Source of the DNA: Bacillus_BD sp963787345
GTDB lineage: Bacteria > Bacillota > Bacilli > Bacillales > Cytobacillaceae
Direction of reading: 5' to 3'
Length of the DNA stretch: 64,000 nucleotides
Assembly (NCBI GenBank): GCA_963787345.1
Contig: CAWBCW010000026.1
Coordinates: 682,001-746,000, forward strand
Shown piece after piece: positions 27,348-34,922 of this stretch. The first letter of the stretch is position 1. Every line of letters starts with the position of its first letter. Below the pieces are notes generated by a model, which was not told the origin of the DNA, did not search any database, and saw only the letters and a program-made list of their open reading frames with translations. A program made the translations under genes and the position numbers.

Positions 27348-28532
27348 TTGACGCTTGAATGGATCTTTGAAGTTTTGAGGGGATTAGGAAAGATATTTCT
27401 TAATCCGGTATTTTATTATATTTTTATTCTCGCTGCTGTTTTAGGGGTTTCGAGGGTAAGGCGGGAACGAAAGGAATTCCATGTTCGGGCAGAAAGTGCT
27501 TATTATGAACTAAAACAAGTCATTCCATTAGGTTTAGTCATCGGGCTAGCTCTGTCCATAATCATGGTTGTAATCGGAATTGTTATTCCAATTGAGTTGA
27601 TCGTATTTGTTGCCCTTTTAACATTCGTTTTAAGTTTTACTGGGCATGTTCGCTGGCTCACTTCGGTTTACACCGTTGGATTGGCTTTTTTTGCTGCATT
27701 ATTACTATTTAATCAAGATTGGGAGTTTCCATTATTAAAAAGTCAGACGCCGGAATGGAATATGAACCTTCTTCCACCCATGGCTATTCTCGTTTGCTTA
27801 TTGTTGATTGCAGAAGGGATCTTTATTTTTAAATATGGTAAAAAAGGGACATCTCCTAAAACAATTAAAAGTAAGCGTGGATTAAGAGTAGGGATCCATG
27901 AAGTAAGAAGGATCTGGATGCTTCCTTTGTTGTTGATCATCCCAGGGGAGGCTTTCACAGCGCCTTTCCGATGGTGGCCAGTTTTTTCAATTGGCAATGA
28001 TACCTACTCGTTGATCCTTGTACCATTTGCAATCGGTTTTTATCAACAAATCCATAGTAGGCTGCCAAAGTTAGCCGTAAAGCAGTTCGGTGAAAAAGTA
28101 ATTAAACTTGGAATAATCCTGACTATTCTGTCAATCGTTGCGTATTGGTATCCACTCGCTTCTATTATAATTGTGGCTCTTGCCATTATTGGCAGGGAAT
28201 GGTTATCGTTGCGCGAGCGCTTGACTGAGGGAAATCGTCCGCTTTACTTTTCGAGAAAACAGCAGGGTGTTATGATTCTCGGTGTGATCCCAGACTCCCC
28301 AGCTGAAAAAATGGGACTGAGTGTGGGTGAGTTGATTATGAAGGTAAATGGGATTGTCGTTAAAAGTGAGAATTCTTTCTATGATGCTCTAGAAAAAAAT
28401 CGAGCTCACTGTAAATTAGAAGTTCTCGATGTGAACGATCAGGTTCGTTATGTGCAGAGGGTTCTTTATGAAGGAGACCCTTTTAAATTGGGAATTCTGT
28501 TTGTTCTGGACGAAAAAGTGATTGAAAATTAA
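27348..28532 (+). CDS. minJ: Division-site protein MinJ
   Basis: About 394 residues. TTG 27348 gives MTLEWIFEVLRGLGKIFLNP, which fits the MinJ start; TTG 27336 and GTG 27339 are alternatives close to AGGGG. There are six to eight hydrophobic segments over residues 15-290, then a cytoplasmic PDZ domain (GVMILGVIPDSPAEKMGLSV, about 308-375). MinJ bridges DivIVA and MinCD and helps place the septum in Bacillus. The ctpB-minJ order matches yvjB-yvjD of B. subtilis. Confidence 0.88.
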   Translation: MTLEWIFEVLRGLGKIFLNPVFYYIFILAAVLGVSRVRRERKEFHVRAESAYYELKQVIPLGLVIGLALSIIMVVIGIVIPIELIVFVALLTFVLSFTGHVRWLTSVYTVGLAFFAALLLFNQDWEFPLLKSQTPEWNMNLLPPMAILVCLLLIAEGIFIFKYGKKGTSPKTIKSKRGLRVGIHEVRRIWMLPLLLIIPGEAFTAPFRWWPVFSIGNDTYSLILVPFAIGFYQQIHSRLPKLAVKQFGEKVIKLGIILTILSIVAYWYPLASIIIVALAIIGREWLSLRERLTEGNRPLYFSRKQQGVMILGVIPDSPAEKMGLSVGELIMKVNGIVVKSENSFYDALEKNRAHCKLEVLDVNDQVRYVQRVLYEGDPFKLGILFVLDEKVIEN

Positions 28533-28535
28533 TTT

Positions 28536-28583
28536 AAAGGAAAAGACGATTTTTGGCTTCTTAGAATCGTCTTTTCCTTTTTT
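28536..28583 (+). terminator. Terminator after minJ
   Basis: AAAGGAAAAGACGATT pairs with AATCGTCTTTTCCTTT, then more T. Confidence 0.9.
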
Positions 28584-28710
28584 ATAACAGAGTTGATCGA
28601 ATTGAAGTTTTTGAGTTATTTACAGAATTATGCAAACTTATAGATAAATGGATGTAATCGTGATAATATCAAACAATGAATCTTATTTTTACTACTAAAG
28701 GAGAAAAAAC

Positions 28711-30138
28711 TTGAAAGAAATACCTTTTAATCGTACCGTTATTGTCAGTGTCTTATTGGCTGCCTCATTTGTGGCATTATTAAATCAAACGTTGTTGATT
28801 GTGGCCATTCCACCGATAATGGGGGAATTTGGTATCGAGCCAAACCAAGCTCAATGGGTTACGACTGGGTTTATGTTAATGAACGGAATCATGATTCCGA
28901 TTACAGCCTTTTTAATTGAAAAGTTTAGCAGTAAAGCTCTCTTAATTTCTGCTATCGCCATTTTCATTCTCGGCACAATTATGGGAGCGACTGCACCTAA
29001 TTTTGGAGTTCTTTTAACTGCAAGAATTATCCAGGCGATGGGGGCTGGTATTTTAATGCCACTCATGCAGACGGTGATGATGACGATTTATCCACCAGAG
29101 AAGCGAGGCGCTGCTATGGGGATGGCTGGACTCGTCATAGGCTTTGCACCTGCCATTGGCCCGACTTTAGCAGGGTGGATCATCGATCATTTTACTTGGA
29201 GACATCTGTTTTACACGGTACTGCCTTTTACGTTTATTGTTCTGCTGTTAGCAATCTTTTTAATGAAAAATGTAACACAACAGAAACAGGTAAAGGTTGA
29301 TATTCTTTCAGTTGTTTTATCGACATTCGGTTGGGGAGGATTGCTGTACGGCTTCAGTATGGTGGGGTCTGTTGGATGGGGGAGTTCATTTGTAATTGGT
29401 TCTATCCTTATTGGAGCGGTCACTCTTACTCTCTTTATCAGAAGGCAGAAACAATTAAAGAATCCGATGCTGAATTTTAATGTATTTCAATTCAGGGAGT
29501 TTACCATTACGACCGTTTTATCGGTTCTCATGTTTGCATTATTAATAGGTATAGAAACACTCTTGCCACTATATATCCAAAATGTAAGAGGGGGTTCTGC
29601 GCTGCAATCAGGAATGATCTTGTTGCCAGGAGCTATTATAACAGGGGCAATGTCTCCAATTTCAGGAAGAATGTTTGATAAGTTTGGAGCAAAAGGAATG
29701 GCGATTGCCGGATTTTCTCTGATGCTTGTTGCCACAGTTCTTTACATGAATATTGAAATGGAAACTTCGATTCCCTTCATTGCCGTAATTTTTTCTTTAA
29801 AAATGTTAGGGTTCTCGTTGCTCATGACACCATTAATGACGTCGGGTATTAATGCGTTGCCATTCGGATTGATTGCCCATGGAACAGCTATGAATAATAC
29901 GATTCGCATGGTTGGTGGTTCAATAGGAACCGCACTGATCATCTCGGTAATGAGCACTTCAAGTAAATTGTCACCCTCAACAAATGAGGCGATAGCGATG
30001 TTAAATGGGATTCAAGCTGCTTTTATTGTTGCAGCAATGATGGCATTAACAGGATTAATTATCTCCTTTTTTCTTACAAGGAAATCAAAGCAAGTAGAAG
30101 TGCACAGTACAGTAAGTGGAGAAATTGAAGTAGATTGA
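28711..30138 (+). CDS. DHA2-family MFS multidrug transporter
   Basis: 475 residues from TTG 28711 after AAAGGAG. About 14 membrane segments are visible. Motifs: LNQTLLIVAIPPI in segment 1 (family D1 type), QWVTTGFML in segment 2, LLTARIIQAMGAG and GPTLAGWIIDH(F) (motif C). This is the EmrB/QacA (DHA2) drug:proton antiporter family; B. subtilis examples are LmrB and MdtP. No regulator gene lies beside it. Substrate unknown. Confidence 0.85.
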   Translation: MKEIPFNRTVIVSVLLAASFVALLNQTLLIVAIPPIMGEFGIEPNQAQWVTTGFMLMNGIMIPITAFLIEKFSSKALLISAIAIFILGTIMGATAPNFGVLLTARIIQAMGAGILMPLMQTVMMTIYPPEKRGAAMGMAGLVIGFAPAIGPTLAGWIIDHFTWRHLFYTVLPFTFIVLLLAIFLMKNVTQQKQVKVDILSVVLSTFGWGGLLYGFSMVGSVGWGSSFVIGSILIGAVTLTLFIRRQKQLKNPMLNFNVFQFREFTITTVLSVLMFALLIGIETLLPLYIQNVRGGSALQSGMILLPGAIITGAMSPISGRMFDKFGAKGMAIAGFSLMLVATVLYMNIEMETSIPFIAVIFSLKMLGFSLLMTPLMTSGINALPFGLIAHGTAMNNTIRMVGGSIGTALIISVMSTSSKLSPSTNEAIAMLNGIQAAFIVAAMMALTGLIISFFLTRKSKQVEVHSTVSGEIEVD

Positions 30139-30176
30139 GATATAAATTGTGCTTTATGTATCTGTTAAAGCTTAAG

Positions 30177-30212
30177 GAGTCTGAATAAGATTTTTTTATT
30201 CGGGCTCTTTTA
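30177..30212 (+). terminator. Terminator after MFS gene
   Basis: GAGTCTGAATAA pairs (with G-T pairs) with TTATTCGGGCTC, followed by TTTTATT. Confidence 0.75.
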
Positions 30213-30220
30213 TTGCCGTT

Positions 30221-30323
30221 TAACTTCCTTCAGCAATAGTCTCCCACATCTTTTTATCTTAACTTCGGCTGACTAAGGCTAAGGCCTTCAGCGGGTGTTG
30301 CGGACTTTTTTAGGGGGATTTCT
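30221..30323 (+). ncRNA. Structured repeat copy 5 (truncated remnant)
   Basis: TTTAACTTCCTTCAGCA at the left end and a diverged core (GGCTAAGGCCTTCAGCGGGTGTTGCGGACTTTTTTAGGGGGATTTCTC) are clear, but the final two hairpins are missing and the first hairpin is destroyed. It is the most decayed copy. Same orientation as the others. Confidence 0.5.
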
Positions 30324-30515
30324 CTCTTTACCGTAATTAATTTATCTTGCTCTTCTGCCGTTTCCCCAATAATCCAAGAATCTTGTCCCACTGGTTTGAA
30401 AGCTTTTATAATAAGTTAATGTTGTTTGAATTCTTTTCATATAAAAGATACTTTATATACTAGGATGATCGAAAAAGTTTCCCTATGGAAACACTTTTTT
30501 ATTAGGTTCACTTAG
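30324..30515. other. Intergenic; possible remnant of a minus-strand gene
   Basis: Read on the minus strand from about 30410 to 30324, one frame gives AFKPVGQDSWIIGETAEEQD and KLITVKREIP, which looks like coding sequence but has no start and is cut off by the truncated repeat. A hairpin AGTTTCC/GGAAACACT with a T run (about 30474-30500) follows. I do not recognise the protein. Confidence 0.3.
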
Positions 30516-30529
30516 TTCCCTGAGGGTAA
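30516..30529 (+). promoter_or_regulatory. Candidate MntR operator
   Basis: TTCCCTGAGGGTAA is an imperfect palindrome that agrees at 10 of 14 positions with the MntR site core TTGCCTTAAGGAAA. It lies 73 bases before a manganese-type CDF gene; MntR activates mneP and mneS in B. subtilis. Confidence 0.35.
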
Positions 30530-30601
30530 AAAGGTTTCTCTAGACCCACTAGATCTCTATGTATCATAATAGGGTTGAGTGAGGGAAAAGTGGGGATATA
30601 A

Positions 30602-31471
30602 ATGGAAGAACAGGCGTATCTAGATTTGAAAAGGGGCGAACGTGGAGCGGTTATTAGCATTATCGCTTATATTTGTTTGTCCATTATAAAATTAATCGTT
30701 GGTGTTCTTGCAGACTCTGAAGCTTTAAAGGCGGATGGATTAAATAATGCGACAGATATTATCGCCTCAGCAGCTGTTTTAATCGGATTGAAATTATCGC
30801 AGAGACCTGCTGATGATGATCATCCGTATGGTCATTGGAAGGCTGAAAACGTTGCATCATTGGTTGCATCTTTTATTATGATGGTCGTTGGTATTCAAGT
30901 TGTTTTAGATGCTATCGCCAACGTTTTTAATGGAACCCAACAAACACCAAATGTCATCTCAGCATGGGTAGGTCTCTTTAGTGCAATCATTATGTATTTT
31001 GTTTATCGTTATAATAAAAAACTAGCCACAGAGATTAATAGCCAGTCAGTTATGGCTGCTGCAAAGGACAATCTCTCTGATGCTTGGGTCAGTATTGGTG
31101 CTGCGGTTGGAATTATTGGCTCGCAGTTTCATTTGCCGTGGATTGATCCATTGGCTGCTCTTATTGTCGGCTTCATGATTTGCCATACGGCATGGGGGAT
31201 CTTCCGGGAGGCTACACATTTTTTAACGGATGGATTTAATGAAAAGGAAATTCAAAAATATAAAGAAGCAATTCAGAAAATATATGGAGTAAAAGGGATT
31301 AAAGACATTAAGGCGAGGAATTATGGAAATAATGTTGTCGTTGATGTTGTCATTCTTGTTAACTCCAATTTAGATGTAAAATCTGGGCATGATATTGCGA
31401 CAAAAGTAGAAGATAAACTGATAAATGAATATAATGTCTACGATGTTCATGTCCATGTAGAACCGAATTAA
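30602..31471 (+). CDS. CDF-family cation exporter, manganese type
   Basis: 289 residues, six membrane segments, C-terminal cytoplasmic domain (from about 205, ending VYDVHVHVEPN). The metal site in segment 2 is NNATD (LKADGLNNATDIIAS) and in segment 5 DNLSD, that is NxxxD and DxxxD rather than the HxxxD pairs of zinc transporters. This pattern goes with the MneP/MneS Mn(II) exporters of B. subtilis (YdfM/YeaB). The next CDF gene at 31962-32828 is a close paralogue. Which is MneP and which MneS cannot be decided. Metal assignment is inferred from motif. Confidence 0.82.
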   Translation: MEEQAYLDLKRGERGAVISIIAYICLSIIKLIVGVLADSEALKADGLNNATDIIASAAVLIGLKLSQRPADDDHPYGHWKAENVASLVASFIMMVVGIQVVLDAIANVFNGTQQTPNVISAWVGLFSAIIMYFVYRYNKKLATEINSQSVMAAAKDNLSDAWVSIGAAVGIIGSQFHLPWIDPLAALIVGFMICHTAWGIFREATHFLTDGFNEKEIQKYKEAIQKIYGVKGIKDIKARNYGNNVVVDVVILVNSNLDVKSGHDIATKVEDKLINEYNVYDVHVHVEPN

Positions 31472-31488
31472 CTAGATAACGTAAAAAG

Positions 31489-31533
31489 GTCTGACATTTT
31501 CAAGGATGTGAACGTTTCCTTGAAAATGACAGA
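31489..31533. terminator. Strong hairpin between convergent genes
   Basis: GTCTG-CATTTTCAAGGA pairs with TCCTTGAAAATG-CAGAC with one bulge on each side (positions about 31489-31533). Confidence 0.7.
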
Positions 31534-31558
31534 CTCGTAAGGTTTTATTAACTATCTC

Positions 31559-31867
31559 TTAGTAATAATAAGGGAATGGAAAAATAAATGGAAACGCAAA
31601 AACTGAAAATGGAAAGCGACGGCGGAGAAACCTGCGATACCTACTTCTCCCACCGTATCCGTAGAGTCTATCGTTAGTTTCCACGTCCTCAGGAACTAAC
31701 AGCGTTACCCTATCATCGTCCACATCTTCGATAATGCCTTCTACTTGAGTCCCATCAGCCATTTGACCAACCACATGATAATTCATATACTGCCAGCATT
31801 TATTCTTTATATTATTAGGATCGAGTTCTGGGCGATACCCTGAATTTGGCGGAAAGTGATTATTCAT
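31559..31867 (-). CDS. Uncharacterised protein with Pro/Phe/Tyr-rich tail
   Basis: 102 residues from ATG 31867, eight or so bases after GGGAGGGGTG; an ATG five codons upstream overlaps that site. The central part (YMNYHVVGQMADGTQVEGII then VDDDRVTLLVPEDV) looks like a small beta-barrel (LSM/SH3-like) domain. The C-terminus turns Arg-rich (YRRFLRRRF) and then into an aromatic tail (FPFIFPFPYYY). Such tails occur in Bacillus spore-surface or small coat-like proteins, but I do not recognise the family and give no function. It lies between two manganese-type CDF genes. Confidence 0.7.
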   Translation of the reverse strand: MNNHFPPNSGYRPELDPNNIKNKCWQYMNYHVVGQMADGTQVEGIIEDVDDDRVTLLVPEDVETNDRLYGYGGRSRYRRFLRRRFPFSVFAFPFIFPFPYYY

Positions 31868-31961
31868 ATTCACCCCTCCCATTTAAAAAATATGTTTTAC
31901 TAAGGGGAATATACCTTAGATATTAGGAGGACAAATATAACTTTTCACCATATTTAACTAC

Positions 31962-32828
31962 TTAATTGATTTCTGGCTCAATATGGATATGGGAATGGTT
32001 AATTTGATGAGTTTCTGAAAGACGTTCTTCCACATTTTCAGCGATTTGATGACCTTCAATTACGGTTAGTGTAGGCTCAACAAATATGGTAGCATCAACA
32101 ATTGGTTGGTTCCCGTGTAATCGAGCTTTAATATCTTTTACCAATTTTACACCTGGGGTTGAACGAATCGTCGCTTCTATTTCCATTAACTTTTCAACTT
32201 CAAAGGCATCTGTTAGATCCAGTGCCGCCTCTTTAAAGATGTCCCAAGCTGTTTTACAAATAATCACCCCTACAATCAAAGCTGCCGCCGGATCAAGCCA
32301 GCCGATTCCAAAATAAGCTCCAATTATCCCAATCATTGCACCAATACTTACTAAAGCATCTGAGCGATTATCTTGTGCTGCTGAATAAAGCGCCTTGCTG
32401 TTAATTTTTCTGGAGAGTTTCAAGTTGTAAAAATAAACTCCGTACATAAAGATGGCTGAAAAGAGTGCTACAAATGCTGTTATCATACTTGGGCTTGTCT
32501 CGTTTGGGTTAAGCACGGATTGTATGGAACCAATAAGAACTTGAATTCCTACGGAGATCATAATAAATGCGGCCACAAGTGATGCAATTGTTTCTGCTCT
32601 AGAGTGCCCGTAACGATGATTTTCATCAGGTGGTTTTTGTGAAATTTTTAACCCAATTAGTACAGCAACAGAGGCAATAATATCAGTTAAATTATTCAAC
32701 CCGTCCGCCCGTAGTGCTTCTGAGTTTCCTATGTCACCTACAACCATTTTGACACTAGACAATATAATATAAGCGGCAATGCTTAACCAAGCGCCACGCT
32801 CGGCTTTTTTATACCGGGAGTTATCCAT
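31962..32828 (-). CDS. CDF-family cation exporter, manganese type (paralogue)
   Basis: 288 residues, clearly homologous to the product of 30602-31471 (shared GAWLSI-type start, ADGLNNLTDIIAS, DNRSDALVSIG, C-terminal HSHIHIEPE). Metal sites NNLTD and DNRSD are again of the manganese type. AGGAGGGAC precedes the ATG. A sequence AAGGCTTTAGGAAA (32916-32929) resembles part of an MntR site, but weakly. The two paralogues point toward each other with a small gene between them on the minus strand. Confidence 0.82.
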   Translation of the reverse strand: MDNSRYKKAERGAWLSIAAYIILSSVKMVVGDIGNSEALRADGLNNLTDIIASVAVLIGLKISQKPPDENHRYGHSRAETIASLVAAFIMISVGIQVLIGSIQSVLNPNETSPSMITAFVALFSAIFMYGVYFYNLKLSRKINSKALYSAAQDNRSDALVSIGAMIGIIGAYFGIGWLDPAAALIVGVIICKTAWDIFKEAALDLTDAFEVEKLMEIEATIRSTPGVKLVKDIKARLHGNQPIVDATIFVEPTLTVIEGHQIAENVEERLSETHQINHSHIHIEPEIN

Positions 32829-33006
32829 AAGTCCCTCCTAGATACTCGGCATCTTTCATTTCCTTATTATTGTTAAGGAAAATTGAAATATACTTGGGGA
32901 AAATTGGGGTAAAATAAGGCTTTAGGAAAAGGGATAATACGAATGAAAAAATGTACAAACAATAATCATTTTTCGTTGAACTTTCCTACCCTATCCCTCA
33001 TAATAT

Positions 33007-33026
33007 ATATGAACATATATTCATAT
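33007..33026. promoter_or_regulatory. CzrA/ArsR-type operator of czcD
   Basis: ATATGAA-N6-TTCATAT perfect inverted repeat, 29 bases before the czcD start. This matches the known SmtB/ArsR-type CzrA operators. The repressor gene lies convergent at the end of czcD. Confidence 0.8.
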
Positions 33027-33054
33027 TTATAAAAAAATGAAAGTAGGGGTCAAA

Positions 33055-33978
33055 ATGGGACATCATCACCATCATGGACACCATCATGGACATTCACACG
33101 GTCATTCTGCAAATAAAAAAGCTCTTCTCTTTTCCTTCCTGCTGATTTCAACCTTTATGGTCGTTGAAGTTATCGGGGGATTAATGACGAATAGTTTGGC
33201 TTTACTTGCGGATGCGGGACATATGTTAAGTGATGCAGCATCTTTGGGCTTAAGTTTTTTTGCTCTTAAGCTTGGTGAAAAAGCGGCATCACATTCTAAA
33301 ACATTTGGTTATAAACGATTTGAGATTATTGCCGCTGCCATTAACGGGATGACATTAATTCTCATTTCTCTCTATATTTTAATTGAGGCCATTCAACGTT
33401 TTTCAAATCCACCAGAAATTCAAAGTACAGGAATGTTAATTATTTCTGTGATCGGTTTATTGGTTAATATTTTAGCTGCCTGGATTTTAATGCGTGGCGA
33501 TAAGGAAGAAAACTTAAATGTAAGAAGTGCTTTTCTCCACGTGATAGGTGATATGTTAGGCTCTGTAGGAGCGATAACGGCGGCCTTGTTGATGATTTTC
33601 TTTGGGTGGGGCTGGGCAGACCCGGCGGCCAGTTTAGTTGTCGCAGTACTCATTAGCATTAGTGGGTATCGCGTGACGAAGGATTCATTCCATATATTAA
33701 TGGAAGGAACTCCTAGTCATATTCATTTAAATGACGTGAAATCAACGCTTGAAAAAATAGATCAAGTAGAGGAAGTACATGATCTTCACATTTGGTCGAT
33801 TACATCTGGAGTGTTTATGTTAAGCTGTCATATTACGATTACTGAAGACGGTCTTCATGATGGAGTATTAGAACAGGCACAAAAAGTTCTTCATGATGAT
33901 TTTGGAATTGAACACAGTACAATCCAAGTGGAGAGACATGAGTTGGGGTGTCCAAGTCCTCATCTAGGATGTAATTAG
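33055..33978 (+). CDS. czcD: CDF-family zinc/cadmium exporter CzcD
   Basis: 307 residues from ATG 33055 (AGGGG six bases upstream). The N-terminus is a His-rich metal-binding stretch (MGHHHHHGHHHGHSHGHS). Six membrane segments follow. The metal sites are HMLSD in segment 2 and HVIGD in segment 5, the zinc-type HxxxD pair. The C-terminal domain ends CPSPHLGCN. It exports Zn(II), Co(II) or Cd(II). The upstream palindrome and the convergent czrA-like gene give it a complete regulatory unit. Stop codons of czcD and czrA overlap by a few bases. Confidence 0.93.
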   Translation: MGHHHHHGHHHGHSHGHSANKKALLFSFLLISTFMVVEVIGGLMTNSLALLADAGHMLSDAASLGLSFFALKLGEKAASHSKTFGYKRFEIIAAAINGMTLILISLYILIEAIQRFSNPPEIQSTGMLIISVIGLLVNILAAWILMRGDKEENLNVRSAFLHVIGDMLGSVGAITAALLMIFFGWGWADPAASLVVAVLISISGYRVTKDSFHILMEGTPSHIHLNDVKSTLEKIDQVEEVHDLHIWSITSGVFMLSCHITITEDGLHDGVLEQAQKVLHDDFGIEHSTIQVERHELGCPSPHLGCN

Positions 33979-34292
33979 TGACGCGCATGTTCAATGGTTT
34001 GTTTTAGAATATCCATTACATGCTCGTCATCGCAGCTATAAAACATCGTCGTACCTTCACGTCTAAATTTGACGAGCCGAAGATTTTTTAAAAAGCGAAG
34101 CTGATGGGAAACAGTGGATTGTAATAGACCTAAGCTTTCAGCAATATCATTTACCGAATGTTCACCAGAAAATAATAAATGGAGAATTCGGATTCGAGTT
34201 GGTTCAGATAAAGCTTTAAATGTTTGCGAAACAATAAAGAGAGTCTCTTCATCTAAATCATCGGGAGAAGGAGATTCTTTTTCTTTTTCCAA
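33975..34292 (-). CDS. czrA: ArsR/SmtB-family zinc-responsive repressor CzrA
   Basis: 105 residues from TTG 34292 behind GGGGGTGA. Winged-helix DNA-binding region: DIAESLGLLQSTVSHQLRFLKNLRLVKFRREG. The C-terminal helix carries the alpha-5 zinc ligands D-x-H ... H-x2-H (DDEHVMDILKQTIEHARH), as in CzrA of Bacillus and Staphylococcus. No CxC metal site in the DNA-binding helix, so not an arsenic or cadmium (CadC) sensor. It represses czcD through the palindrome at 33007-33026, by inference. Confidence 0.9.
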   Translation of the reverse strand: MEKEKESPSPDDLDEETLFIVSQTFKALSEPTRIRILHLLFSGEHSVNDIAESLGLLQSTVSHQLRFLKNLRLVKFRREGTTMFYSCDDEHVMDILKQTIEHARH

Positions 34293-34458
34293 TTTGGTTC
34301 ACCCCCATACCTTCATTATAGCTAAAGTTTAACGAAAATAAAATTGTCGAGTATCTTAAACAGCGAATTCAAATCTCTTTATTTTGTAGTGATAGAGGTT
34401 TACAATATAATTAATATTGAAAAATGAATTTTGTATCTTAAGTAAGAGGGTGGGCATA

Positions 34459-34701
34459 GTGATTACAAAGTTTTTATTAGCCCTTATTTTACCGGGATTA
34501 TTAGTTGTGTTTTTTTCAAAGGTAACTTATAATCGTGTTCTTGCGCTTTTATTAGCAGTTGCTTTAATTGCAGCATCCGCATACAAAGGGTATACAGACA
34601 CCTCTTTGTTGATTGTGATAGACGCCCTATCTTTAACAGTTGGATTTTGGTATGCGGCTAAAATGAAACAAAAAATGAACAAAATCGAAAACCTGTCTTG
34701 A
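34459..34701 (+). CDS. csbA: Small membrane protein CsbA
   Basis: 80 residues from GTG 34459, eight bases after AGAGGG. Two or three membrane segments (ITKFLLALILPGLLVVFF, VLALLLAVALIAAS, LIVIDALSLTVGFWYAA) and a charged tail. Similar in length and sequence pattern to CsbA of B. subtilis, which lies just upstream of uvrBA and is sigma-B controlled there. Here a TATAAT (about 34406) suggests a sigma-A promoter; no GGGTAT was found. Function unknown. Confidence 0.82.
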   Translation: MITKFLLALILPGLLVVFFSKVTYNRVLALLLAVALIAASAYKGYTDTSLLIVIDALSLTVGFWYAAKMKQKMNKIENLS

Positions 34702-34724
34702 TTAAACTGGATGACAGGTTTTTT
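34688..34724 (+). terminator. Terminator overlapping the csbA stop
   Basis: AAAACCTGTC/GACAGGTTTT with six T; its left arm is inside the last codons of csbA. Confidence 0.85.
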
Positions 34725-34802
34725 GCGTTGTACAAAAGAACCTTAATTATTGTATTTACCCATATTTTTACATATGCCATATATTAAAACAAGGGAGGGA
34801 AG

Positions 34803-34814
34803 GAATGTTTGTTC
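34803..34814. promoter_or_regulatory. Candidate LexA (DinR) box upstream of uvrB
   Basis: GAAT-GTTT-GTTC fits the Bacillus SOS box GAAC-N4-GTTC with one mismatch. uvrBA is SOS-controlled in B. subtilis. About 110 bases before uvrB. Confidence 0.5.
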
Positions 34815-34922
34815 GCTTTTTGATGGTTAGTTTAATCTAAATTGTGGTAGAATGAGGATATTAAATATACGGATTTGCAGCATATACAAAATTGAATCTT
34901 AGCATGAATGGGAGGCAATCTT

